Notes under the pieces: model-generated
What the model saw: the letters and a program-made list of their open reading frames with translations, nothing else
Told to the model about the DNA's origin: nothing
Databases searched by the model: none
Made by a program: the position numbers and the translations under genes
Assembly: GCA_027859055.1 (NCBI GenBank)
Contig: JAQIBO010000193.1
Span: 1-30,980 of the forward strand
DNA length: 30,980 bases
DNA from: Spirochaeta sp.
GTDB taxonomy: Bacteria > Spirochaetota > Spirochaetia > DSM-27196 > Alkalispirochaetaceae
Direction: 5' to 3'
Shown: positions 22,429 to 30,127 of the stretch, piece by piece
Numbering within the stretch: the first letter of the stretch is position 1
Layout of the letters: every line of letters starts with the position of its first letter

Positions 22429-23520
22429 ATGACCGAAGAAACGATAGCTGAGGACGACAACGGGCGCCGCCTTGACCGCGTTCTCCGCAAAGCATACCCC
22501 GCGGTCCCCCCCGGGGCGATCGCCGGTGCGGTACGCCGGGGCGATATCCGCATAAACGGAAAGCGTGTGAAAAACGACACCCGCGTGGAAACCGGCGACC
22601 GCGTACGTATTCCCGACTGGGAAGACACCGGACGCGACGCCGATCCGGTGGCCGGCGGGAAATCTCCCGCTCTTCCCGCTGCACCGCGGCGGCGTTCCCC
22701 GCCACCGCAGGCGCACGTGACGGAAAACCGAATCGTCAGCGGCGAATGGTCCGTCCCCATTCTGGAACGGTCCGACGACTGGATCGCCCTGAACAAGCCG
22801 CAGGGACTGGCCAGTCACGGCGAGGGCGGCCTTGACGAGATCCTCCGCGTCGTTGCTCGCGGCGCCGGATGGTGGTCCGACAGTCTCAGTTTCCGGCCCG
22901 GACCGATTCACCGGCTGGACCGCAACACCAGCGGGGTACAGCTTTTCTCCCTGTCCACCGCGGGTGCCCGGGATCTTACCGAGCAACTCCGGCGCCGCAC
23001 CGTCTCAAAGATCTACCTTGCTCTGGTATCGGGATACCTTCCGCGCAGTACCGAGGTTGACCGGCGCCTGGCCTATAACCGAGCCAGTCGCACCGCCGTC
23101 GTTGAGCCGGAAGACGGACCGGCGAGCGACCCCGCGCTGCGGCGCCTCCGCTTTTCCACCGCGCGGACCCGCTTTTTCCCGTTGGGTTTCACCGCGGACA
23201 AACAAACGGGGCTTGTCGCGGCGGTGCCGGAAACGGGGCGAACCCACCAGGTCCGCTGCCACGCTGCGGCGCTGGGCATTCCGTTGTTCGGGGATACGAA
23301 GTACGGCGGTCCCGCCTCGGATGATCACGACTACGTCCTGCACGCGGCGCTGTTTGCCACCCGTGCGCCGGCCCACGTCTGGACCGCTCCCCTGGCATCC
23401 GCCACGTACGGCCTGCTGCGGACGCGCTTTGGAGACCTGACGGCGATCGAACACCGCCTCAATGAACTGATACCCCTCGCCTGTACCGGATGCCCCGCGG
23501 GCGCTACAATACGTGTATGA
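22429..23520 (+). CDS. RluA-family 23S rRNA-type pseudouridine synthase
   Basis: The protein has 363 residues. An N-terminal S4 RNA-binding domain (about 8-60, RRGDIRINGKRVKNDTRVETGD) is followed by the RluA/RluC/RluD catalytic domain. The catalytic aspartate is D164 in HRLDRNTSG. Further marks are SKIYLALVSG and GRTHQVRCHAAALGIPLFGDTKYGG. It converts chosen uridines in RNA, probably ribosomal, to pseudouridine; RluC or RluD specificity cannot be told apart from this. The ATG at 22429 is chosen because the S4 domain starts just after it and a promoter lies directly upstream; the reading frame is open further left but that part has no family similarity. Its stop overlaps the next start by 4 bases. 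Confidence 0.9.
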   Translation: MTEETIAEDDNGRRLDRVLRKAYPAVPPGAIAGAVRRGDIRINGKRVKNDTRVETGDRVRIPDWEDTGRDADPVAGGKSPALPAAPRRRSPPPQAHVTENRIVSGEWSVPILERSDDWIALNKPQGLASHGEGGLDEILRVVARGAGWWSDSLSFRPGPIHRLDRNTSGVQLFSLSTAGARDLTEQLRRRTVSKIYLALVSGYLPRSTEVDRRLAYNRASRTAVVEPEDGPASDPALRRLRFSTARTRFFPLGFTADKQTGLVAAVPETGRTHQVRCHAAALGIPLFGDTKYGGPASDDHDYVLHAALFATRAPAHVWTAPLASATYGLLRTRFGDLTAIEHRLNELIPLACTGCPAGATIRV

Positions 23521-24407
23521 GGAAGTTATTCTCCCATCTGATCTGGCGATTCCGGGGTGTTCAGGTCTTTGCCCTGGTCGGAAAAAGCGGCACCGGCAAG
23601 AGTTTCCGGGCGCGCCTGGTGATGGAAAAGTACGCGATCACCCTCCTGATTGACGACGGACTGCTGATCGAGGACCAGAAGATCATCGCCGGAAAGTCGG
23701 CAAAAAAGGAAGCGGCGTATATGGCGGCGGTTCGAACCGCCCTCTTTACGGAGAAGGAGCATCGCCGCTCCGTACGCCACGCGATCGAAAAATCCCAGTT
23801 CAAACGAATTCTCATCCTTGGCACATCGGACCGGATGGTACGCAAAATTGCGGAAACGCTGAAAATTCCCGAGCCGAAACGGATTATCCACATTGAAGAG
23901 ATCGCGACCGCCGGGGAGATCGAAACGGCGATCAACCACCGCAAAACGCAGGGTCGCCACGTGATACCGGTTCCCTCCATCGAGGTGCACCGCAACTACC
24001 CCCGCATTATGGGCGATTCCATAAAGGTTATCTGGCGCCGCGGCCTCGGGCTCCTGCTGCAGGACAAAGCGTACGAAAAAACGGTGGTGCGCCCGGCGTT
24101 CAGCGACAAGGGCACCGTGACGATGAGCGAAGCGGCACTCACCCAGATGATCATGCACTGCGTGGCTGAATTCTCCCCCGGCATCGAGATCAGCAGGGTC
24201 AACATCAAATCCGACCAGCGCGGGTATCGAATCGATGTTCATGTCCGTGTCCCCTATCGGCTGGAACTGAAGGGCAGCATTTACAGCCTCCAGCAGTACA
24301 TCCTGGAACATGTGGAGCGATTTGCGGGCATCATCATCGATGAGCTCAATATTGTGATTGATAATGTAACTGAGGCCCAATACAATAAACCCGGAGGCAA
24401 ACGATGA
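23517..24407 (+). CDS. P-loop NTPase fused to an Asp23/Gls24-like domain
   Basis: The protein has 296 residues. A Walker A loop GKSGTGKS is at 22-29. The N-terminal half reads as a small P-loop domain with strands ITLLIDDGLLI and FKRILILGTSD. From about 203 to 288 there is an alpha/beta domain with the layout of Asp23/Gls24 (DUF322) proteins: a helix MSEAALTQMIMHCV, strands VNIKSDQRGYRIDVHVRV, and a final helix plus strand IDELNIVID. No signal peptide is present, so it is cytoplasmic. I cannot name its reaction; a nucleotide-dependent regulatory role is a guess. It is sandwiched by 4-base overlaps between the pseudouridine synthase and the peptidase-MA-like gene. Confidence 0.75.
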   Translation: MRKLFSHLIWRFRGVQVFALVGKSGTGKSFRARLVMEKYAITLLIDDGLLIEDQKIIAGKSAKKEAAYMAAVRTALFTEKEHRRSVRHAIEKSQFKRILILGTSDRMVRKIAETLKIPEPKRIIHIEEIATAGEIETAINHRKTQGRHVIPVPSIEVHRNYPRIMGDSIKVIWRRGLGLLLQDKAYEKTVVRPAFSDKGTVTMSEAALTQMIMHCVAEFSPGIEISRVNIKSDQRGYRIDVHVRVPYRLELKGSIYSLQQYILEHVERFAGIIIDELNIVIDNVTEAQYNKPGGKR

Positions 24408-25606
24408 AGCACGCAACCAACGGTTTTGCTCTGCTCACAGCGGTGGCGGTTCTTTTCATAGCGCTGACCGTTTCACTGGGAGCGCAAGAGAGCTTCGAGG
24501 CGGAATCGGATTCGTATCGGATCATCTCGGAGGTCGGCGAGACCCACGCGACCCAGACAGCCGCCCGGCTTGAGGCGCTTCTCCGTCTGTACAACCAGCA
24601 GTTCCGGTTTCCACTGGAGACGCTCGAGGAACCGCTCCGCGTCCGTATTTTCGCGGATCGCGACCGCTACGACGCCTATCTTCGGCGTCTCATCGGCGAG
24701 CGCCGTCAGGGGTTCGTTTACCTCCACTACCGCGACGCGGCCAAGAGCGAACTGGTCGGTTATCACAGTGAAGATACCTCGCTGAACCAGTCGATGATTC
24801 ACCAGAGTTTCGTTCAGTTTCTCCGGGCGTTTGTTCCACACCCGCCGCTGTGGATTCGTGAGGGGTTTGCCGTGTACTACGAACGGTCGGTCTACGACCC
24901 GGACTTTGACACGGCGATCTACCACGAAAACCTCGCGTGGCTGGATACACTGAAAGATATCGTCGCCGGTGAGACCGACTACGATCCGATCCCCCTCGGG
25001 CAGATGCTTGCGATAACCCCTGCCGCCGCACAGGAACAACTTGATACGTTTTACCCCCAGGCGTGGGGCATGATCAGCTTTTTTCTCAACGCGGATGACC
25101 CGGATGTGAACCGGATTCTCTGGGACAGTCTCAGCGCCCTGGATGCGGAAGCGGACCTCGCGGAAAACATCGAGACGGTCTACCGGTCCGCGTTTCGCTG
25201 GGTTGACCAGACCGAGCTGACAACCGATTTTCTGGCCTATCTTGACGGTCGCCGCAGCTTTCGCGGCTGGATCACCCACGGCCTCGCGGCGTATGAGAAT
25301 GAAGATCTTCCGACGGCGGAGCAGGCGTTTGTTCAGGCGATTCGCCTGGAAGAAGACAACTACGTGCCGTATTACTACCTGGGACTGATTAACTACCGGC
25401 GACAGAACTACGGGCTGGCGGATTATTACTATCAGGAGGCGATCGCCACCGGAGCTGAAGAGGCGCTCACCCTCTACGCGCTGGGGGTAAACGCCTACGC
25501 GGACAACCGCTTTGACGACGCGGTTTCCTTTCTGGAAGAGACCGTTCAGAGCGACCCGTCATATCGCGACAGAGCGGAAGATCTGCTGGTCAGAATCCGC
25601 GGCTGA
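24404..25606 (+). CDS. Exported peptidase-MA-like TPR protein with degenerate zinc motif
   Basis: The protein has 400 residues. A signal peptide (about 1-27, ending LGAQ) predicts export. The region 70-165 resembles the peptidase MA-like domain found in many TPR proteins. Family members have HExxH and then a downstream EG(F/L)A. Here the first motif is H133-Q-S-F-V137, lacking the catalytic glutamate and the second histidine, while E153 in REGFAVYYE is kept. Zinc peptidase activity is therefore unlikely. Residues about 285-395 form three TPR-like repeats (AYENEDLPTAEQAFVQAI, NYRRQNYGLADYYYQEAI, AYADNRFDDAVSFLEETV). It is the last gene of the RluA-led operon and converges on pcnB across 47 bases. 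Confidence 0.8.
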   Translation: MKHATNGFALLTAVAVLFIALTVSLGAQESFEAESDSYRIISEVGETHATQTAARLEALLRLYNQQFRFPLETLEEPLRVRIFADRDRYDAYLRRLIGERRQGFVYLHYRDAAKSELVGYHSEDTSLNQSMIHQSFVQFLRAFVPHPPLWIREGFAVYYERSVYDPDFDTAIYHENLAWLDTLKDIVAGETDYDPIPLGQMLAITPAAAQEQLDTFYPQAWGMISFFLNADDPDVNRILWDSLSALDAEADLAENIETVYRSAFRWVDQTELTTDFLAYLDGRRSFRGWITHGLAAYENEDLPTAEQAFVQAIRLEEDNYVPYYYLGLINYRRQNYGLADYYYQEAIATGAEEALTLYALGVNAYADNRFDDAVSFLEETVQSDPSYRDRAEDLLVRIRG

Positions 25607-25640
25607 ACAATAACGGGCCCGGCGCGAAACAGGCACCCTG

Positions 25641-25655
25641 AGCTCCGTCGGAGCT
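25641..25655. terminator. Small hairpin between convergent genes (possible terminator)
   Basis: AGCTCC-GTC-GGAGCT is a perfect 6-base stem with a 3-base loop, between the TPR gene and pcnB. It touches the pcnB stop codon. There is no T-run on either side, so a standard rho-independent terminator is not shown. Confidence 0.35.
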
Positions 25656-26853
25656 ACTCCCGGCCGCCTTCGGGCCGGCCCGATTCCCTTCCCGCCGACT
25701 CGGAGGCGGTTCCCGTTCCGGCGCCGTGACCGCCGCCACCACTGCGGCGCCGACGACGCCGTCGGCGCGGGCGCCCGGAGCCGCGCTTTTCAAGGTGCGC
25801 CGGCACGTCGTCGTGTAACAGGCGCCCCTTGTTCTGGAAGATCACGTTAATCGCCTGCTCAACCTCTTTGTTTGCCGGCGTCACCGGAGAGAGAAACTCT
25901 TTCACCGCGTAATAGGCGTCACGAAACGGGATTCGCTGCTGGTCGGCGACGGGACTGTGATCCAACAGATAGTCGGACACGAAAAACACGAGCAGATCCG
26001 CGCGGTCCAGAGCACCCCGTTCGCGCCGCTTCGTGTCCAGAAGCTCCAGGCGTGAGATAAGCGCCTCCCGGAAACCCCGCTGCTCCCGTGCGCGCGTCGC
26101 CGCAGCGGGAACCATCGCGGAAAAGAGCCCCATATCCAACAGTCGCGTTATAATTCCCGCGGCGTGGCCGCTGTTGAGGATCTTGAACACCTCTTCGGTC
26201 ATGCGACTTGAGGCGGTCTCGGCGAGCAGATGCCGGTCTTTGCGAATCCGGCGTCGAACACCCCACGGAATCTTCAGCGCCCCCGTTTCCGCGTATTTGC
26301 ACGCGCGGATCATCCGCACCGGGTCTTCGACAAATATCCGGTCCAGCGGAATAACCGGGCGCAACACGCGGTTTTGTATATCCCGAACCCCGCCGACGTA
26401 GTCGACTACCGTGTTATCCTCGGGATTCAGAAAGAGCGCGTTGGCGGTGAAGTCCCGGCGCAGCACGTCCTCGTCGATCGTGCCGAACACGTTCTTGAAC
26501 CCCTCGGAATCCTGGCTGCGAAACGTCGACACCTCGATTATCTTGTCGCGAAACAGGAGATGGGCAAGGCGGAATCGCTTTCCGATTATGCGGCTGTTGC
26601 GAAACAGTTTCCGAATCTGACTGGGCGTTGCATCGGTGGAAACGTCGAAATCTTTTGGCTTTTTCCCCAGGAGAAGATCGCGCACTGCGCCACCCACGAT
26701 GTAGGTATCGTGCCCGTATCGCCGCAAGCGGCGTACCACCTTCACCGCGTCATGGTCGAGATCGCGCGGGTCTATCCCGAGCTCGTCCTGTGTATACACA
26801 TCCGCGGTCTGAACGATCGCCCCGGACTGAGACTTACCGTAGCGTTTGCGCAC
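25654..26853 (-). CDS. pcnB: Poly(A) polymerase, nucleotidyltransferase superfamily
   Basis: The protein has 399 residues and adds A residues to RNA 3' ends, usually marking RNA for decay. The nucleotidyltransferase core has GGAVRD (54-59) and the metal-binding DFD (68-70). The stretch IIGKRFRLAHLL (89-100) fits the bacterial poly(A) polymerase signature and argues against a CCA-adding enzyme. The C-terminal 45 residues are low complexity, with a run of eight arginines (about 363-370) and then Gly/Ser/Glu-rich sequence, probably an RNA-binding tail. I chose the GTG at 26853, 2 bases after the mrp stop, because it gives the family-like start MRKRYGKS; a TTG at 26877 would overlap mrp and lacks a ribosome binding site. 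Confidence 0.88.
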   Translation of the reverse strand: MRKRYGKSQSGAIVQTADVYTQDELGIDPRDLDHDAVKVVRRLRRYGHDTYIVGGAVRDLLLGKKPKDFDVSTDATPSQIRKLFRNSRIIGKRFRLAHLLFRDKIIEVSTFRSQDSEGFKNVFGTIDEDVLRRDFTANALFLNPEDNTVVDYVGGVRDIQNRVLRPVIPLDRIFVEDPVRMIRACKYAETGALKIPWGVRRRIRKDRHLLAETASSRMTEEVFKILNSGHAAGIITRLLDMGLFSAMVPAAATRAREQRGFREALISRLELLDTKRRERGALDRADLLVFFVSDYLLDHSPVADQQRIPFRDAYYAVKEFLSPVTPANKEVEQAINVIFQNKGRLLHDDVPAHLEKRGSGRPRRRRRRRRSGGGGHGAGTGTASESAGRESGRPEGGRE

Positions 26854-26855
26854 GA

Positions 26856-27662
26856 CTACCCGTTCACTCCCTTGCAATAGGTGATAATCCGGTCGACGAT
26901 ACCGCGCAGTTGCGTACCCGCAACCTCATCCGGATAGTCGGCGAGAAACGGACGGCCCGTGTCTCCGGAAGTGACCATCCGCGGGTCCAGGGCCACACGC
27001 CCGAGAAACGGAACACCCAGCTCCTCTGCGGCCCGTTCGCCACCGCCGCTTCCGAACATCTTGAACTCGTCGCTGTCGGCCATGTTCTCGATAATGCCGA
27101 TCACCGGAATCTTCAGCTTTGACGCGAAGTCGACGCTCTTGCGGGAGTCCAGAAGTGCAACGTCCTGCGGCGTTGTCACGATGACGATTCCCGTCATCGG
27201 CTTGATCTCCTGACCGATCGTCAGCGCCTCGTCACCGGTTCCCGGGGGGGTATCGAGGACCAGATAGTCCAGATCACCCCACACCACATCCGCGAGAAAC
27301 TGCTTGATCAGCGCCAGTTTCATCGGTCCGCGCCAGATCAGCGCCGCGTCGCGTTCATAGCCGATATTGGCAACGCTGGCAACGCGCAGGGTACTGAGTA
27401 CTTCAATCGGCTCGATCTCGTGGTCCGTACCGGTAAACCGTTCTTCCGTGATTCCCAGCATTGTGGGAAGATTGGGACCGTGAATGTCCGCGTCAAGAAG
27501 GCCGACCTGCAGATCCTGCATCGCCAGCGCCCACGCGAGATTAGTGCTGACCGTGGACTTCCCGACGCCACCCTTACCGCTCATCACGGCTATCTTATAC
27601 CGGACACGGTCCATATTTTCCTGAAGTTTTGTGTCCTGAGGATTTTCTCGTCCTTTGATCAT
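26856..27662 (-). CDS. Mrp/ApbC-type P-loop ATPase lacking the CxxC motif
   Basis: The protein has 268 residues and belongs to the Mrp/NBP35 iron-sulfur carrier ATPases. The deviant Walker A is SGKGGVGKST (28-37), followed by LLDADIHGPNLP and LDTPPGTGDEALT. Normal members have CxxC after the ENMS segment, which binds a 4Fe-4S cluster across the dimer. Here the place reads ENMADSDEFKMFGSGGG with no cysteine, and the only cysteine lies a few residues from the C-terminus. Direct cluster transfer in the usual way is doubtful. I kept the ATG at 27662 because family members have a similar N-terminal lead; an ATG at 27614 with AGGAA upstream is an alternative. pcnB follows 2 bases after its stop. 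Confidence 0.88.
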   Translation of the reverse strand: MIKGRENPQDTKLQENMDRVRYKIAVMSGKGGVGKSTVSTNLAWALAMQDLQVGLLDADIHGPNLPTMLGITEERFTGTDHEIEPIEVLSTLRVASVANIGYERDAALIWRGPMKLALIKQFLADVVWGDLDYLVLDTPPGTGDEALTIGQEIKPMTGIVIVTTPQDVALLDSRKSVDFASKLKIPVIGIIENMADSDEFKMFGSGGGERAAEELGVPFLGRVALDPRMVTSGDTGRPFLADYPDEVAGTQLRGIVDRIITYCKGVNG

Positions 27663-27724
27663 GGGGCAATGGTATCACACCGGTCAATTTTAGCGCCATA
27701 CCCGAAAGCTGACGAAGAGGGGGA

Positions 27725-28432
27725 TCAGATAACCGCGCGCCGAACCCGGGCGGTGAGCCATTCACTGAACACCACCGTGACCAGTATCAGCAGCAACACC
27801 ACGGCGACGTTGCGCCACGCAAGCACATTAATCGATGCCTGAAGCTGAAGCCCGATTCCGCCGGCGCCGACCAAACCGAGGACCGTTGACTCGCGGATGT
27901 TAATGTCCCACCGGTAGACGGTGATTCCGGCGAAGGCGGGAATCACCTGCGGAAGAATGGCCAGGCGCAGCACCTGCAACGGGTGTGCTCCCGTCGCCCG
28001 GACCGCCTCCACCTGTCGCGGGTCGATCTCCTCGATCGCCTCGTACAGAAGCTTGGCGATAAACCCGATCGACCGGAACACGATTGCGATCATGCCCGCA
28101 AGGATGCCCGGTCCCACGATGGTGACCAGCAGCAGCGCCCAGGCAAGAGAGTTCACCGAGCGGGATGCAACGATCACAAACAGCGCAACCGGCCGCAACA
28201 CACCCCGTGCCGGGGACGTGTTCCGCGCGGCGAAAAACGCCACGGGAACCGCCAGGAAAATCGCCCCGATCGTTCCAAAGGTGGCGATGAGAATTGTGTC
28301 CCACAGAGGCCCCCACAATTCACTGGCATAGCTCAGCCGCGGCGGCACCATGCGCGACAGAATGCTCGCCGCCTGCCGCGGGGCGTCCCAGACAAAGCTC
28401 CAGATCGTATTATCGGCTTGAACAATCGGCAT
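27725..28432 (-). CDS. phnE: Phosphonate-type ABC transporter permease (second PhnE)
   Basis: The protein has 235 residues with about five or six membrane segments. The ABC permease EAA loop is EEIDPRQVEAVRATGAHPLQVLRLAILPQ, shown here only to about its key residues: E-A-V-R-A-T-G then P-Q-V-I-P. The end GLVGAGGIGLQL is typical of PhnE. It pairs with the other permease to form the channel for a phosphonate, phosphite or phosphate-like anion. GAGGA lies 7 bases before the ATG and overlaps the stop of the upstream permease gene. It is the last gene of the transporter operon. No phosphonate-degrading enzyme is in view, so the substrate stays open. Confidence 0.88.
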   Translation of the reverse strand: MPIVQADNTIWSFVWDAPRQAASILSRMVPPRLSYASELWGPLWDTILIATFGTIGAIFLAVPVAFFAARNTSPARGVLRPVALFVIVASRSVNSLAWALLLVTIVGPGILAGMIAIVFRSIGFIAKLLYEAIEEIDPRQVEAVRATGAHPLQVLRLAILPQVIPAFAGITVYRWDINIRESTVLGLVGAGGIGLQLQASINVLAWRNVAVVLLLILVTVVFSEWLTARVRRAVI

Positions 28433-28442
28433 ACCAGGTTCC

Positions 28443-29273
28443 TCACGCCACCTGCCGGCGGATCAGTCCGGAGAGATGCTCCGCAATGAGCACGATCGCG
28501 ATAATCACCAACAGAATCGCCGCGCTGGTGTCGTATTCGTACCGCGAAAACGAAGTGTTGAGGGCGGCGCCGATGCCACCTGCTCCGACGATGCCGATAA
28601 CAGCGGACTCACGGAAGTTGATATCCAGGCGGTAGAGGGACAACCCGATCAACCGCGGCATCACCTGCGGCTGCACCGCGTAAGAAACCGTCTGTATCCA
28701 CCCCGCTCCGGTGGCGCGAATCGCCTCCAGCTGAACCGGATCTATCTCTTCAATATCCTCGGCAAGCAGCTTGGCCAGAAATCCGATCGTAGCAAATGCG
28801 AGAGTCACAACCCCGGCAAACGGCCCGAACCCGAACATCGCCACGAAGAGAATCGCGATAATCACTTCCTGAAACGTGCGGGAGAGGGTGATGATTCCCC
28901 GGCACAGCAGATACACCGGCGTGGGGGCGATATTCCGGGCGGCGCCGAGGGCGATCGGAACAGACACCATGATTCCCAGCACCGTCGACACCACGGTCAT
29001 CGTGAGACTCTCGACGATGCCGTCGCGGATGACCTCTCCGCGGGAGACGAAATCGGGGCGCGCGAAACCGGCGACAAATCGTCCGGCGCGCTCCATTCCC
29101 ATCATCACGCGCTCCCAGCGCACGTCGATCGAGCCGATACCCACCAGGAGGTATGCGACCACCGCCGCCCACAACGCATAGCGCAGCCAGCGGTTTCCGA
29201 TCAGACCCGGGGGATGCCAGCTTCCATCTCGTGAAAGCGCCAGGCCGGTGGTCTCCGTGCCGAGGTCAGACAT
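28443..29273 (-). CDS. phnE: Phosphonate-type ABC transporter permease (first PhnE)
   Basis: The protein has 276 residues with about six membrane segments, and is longer than its partner by an N-terminal extension. The EAA loop carries the hallmark residues EAIRATGAGW and PQVMPRL, and the end GIVGAGGIGAAL matches PhnE. It overlaps the ATPase gene by 8 bases at its start and is followed 10 bases later by the second permease. Two different permeases in one operon suggest a heterodimeric channel rather than the homodimer formed when one PhnE is present. Confidence 0.88.
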   Translation of the reverse strand: MSDLGTETTGLALSRDGSWHPPGLIGNRWLRYALWAAVVAYLLVGIGSIDVRWERVMMGMERAGRFVAGFARPDFVSRGEVIRDGIVESLTMTVVSTVLGIMVSVPIALGAARNIAPTPVYLLCRGIITLSRTFQEVIIAILFVAMFGFGPFAGVVTLAFATIGFLAKLLAEDIEEIDPVQLEAIRATGAGWIQTVSYAVQPQVMPRLIGLSLYRLDINFRESAVIGIVGAGGIGAALNTSFSRYEYDTSAAILLVIIAIVLIAEHLSGLIRRQVA

Positions 29274-30102
29274 CGATTCGCTCTTCCAACGCGTCCAGCC
29301 GGTGCCGTGATTCCTCGCGGTTGTCCGACGCGTTTTCTCCGTCGGTATCGACCGTCGCGTTCCAGTCCTCTTCGCCGTAAATCTCGGTCAACCGGTCATC
29401 GGTAAGTTCCGTGGGCGCCCCGTCAAAGACGATCAGACCGTCACGAAGGCCGATGATGCGGTCCGAAAAGAGTTGCGCGAGAGGTACGTCGTGAAGGGTG
29501 ATCTTCGCCGGGAGGTTGCGTTCCTCTCCGGCGGCGTGGATCAGGCGCATGATCTGTCGCGCCGTCTTGGGGTCCAGACTGGCGGTCGGTTCATCCACCA
29601 GCAGCAACGCCGGGTCCTGCATCAGCGCACGGGCGATGCCCACCCGCTGGCGCTGGCCGCCGGAGAGCGCGTCCGCCCGTTTTTCGAACTGTGAGGCCAA
29701 CCCTACTTCCGTGAGAAGGCGCACCGCCCGCTCCACATCGGCGGAGGCGTAGCGGCGCAACAGACTCCGCCCCAGCGGCATCGTTCCCAGTTTCCCCGAC
29801 AGGACGTTCTCCAGGACGGTGAGGCGTTCCACCAGGGCGTATTCCTGGAAAATCATTCCGATCCGCGAACGGGCGTGCCGGAGCGTCCGGCCGTTCAGGG
29901 TGGCCATATCCACGTCATCCACCCGAATGGAACCGGCGGTCGGGGTTACCAGCCGGTTAATACAGCGGAGCAGGGTGCTTTTCCCTGCTCCGGACGGTCC
30001 GATGAGCGCTACCATCTGACCGCGCGCAACCGAGAGGCTGACCCCTCGGAGCGCCCGGTCTCCGGTGTTGTACGTTTTTGAAAGATCTTGAATTGCAAGC
30101 AC
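29266..30102 (-). CDS. phnC: Phosphonate-type ABC transporter ATP-binding protein
   Basis: The protein has 278 residues and one ABC ATPase domain. Walker A is GPSGAGKST (about 36-44), the signature is LSGGQRQRVGIARAL and Walker B is LLVDEPTASLD. GMIFQEYALVERLTVLENVLSG fits PhnC proteins. About 35 acidic and polar residues at the C-terminus (from EEDWNATVD) go beyond the usual PhnC end. The start is GTG at 30102, supported by AAGGA 6 bases upstream. It follows the binding-protein gene after 25 bases. Confidence 0.92.
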   Translation of the reverse strand: MLAIQDLSKTYNTGDRALRGVSLSVARGQMVALIGPSGAGKSTLLRCINRLVTPTAGSIRVDDVDMATLNGRTLRHARSRIGMIFQEYALVERLTVLENVLSGKLGTMPLGRSLLRRYASADVERAVRLLTEVGLASQFEKRADALSGGQRQRVGIARALMQDPALLLVDEPTASLDPKTARQIMRLIHAAGEERNLPAKITLHDVPLAQLFSDRIIGLRDGLIVFDGAPTELTDDRLTEIYGEEDWNATVDTDGENASDNREESRHRLDALEERIDV

Positions 30103-30127
30103 TCAATATCCTTGATTTGATAACTCG

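Noticed and set aside
25654..26853. CCA-adding tRNA nucleotidyltransferase
   Set aside because: The IIGKRFRLAHLL stretch and the basic tail fit bacterial poly(A) polymerase better, although the two families share the same core.
27663..27724. Promoter for mrp with TTGACC and a TACCAT-like -10
   Set aside because: The spacing between the two boxes does not fit, so I do not report it as a promoter.
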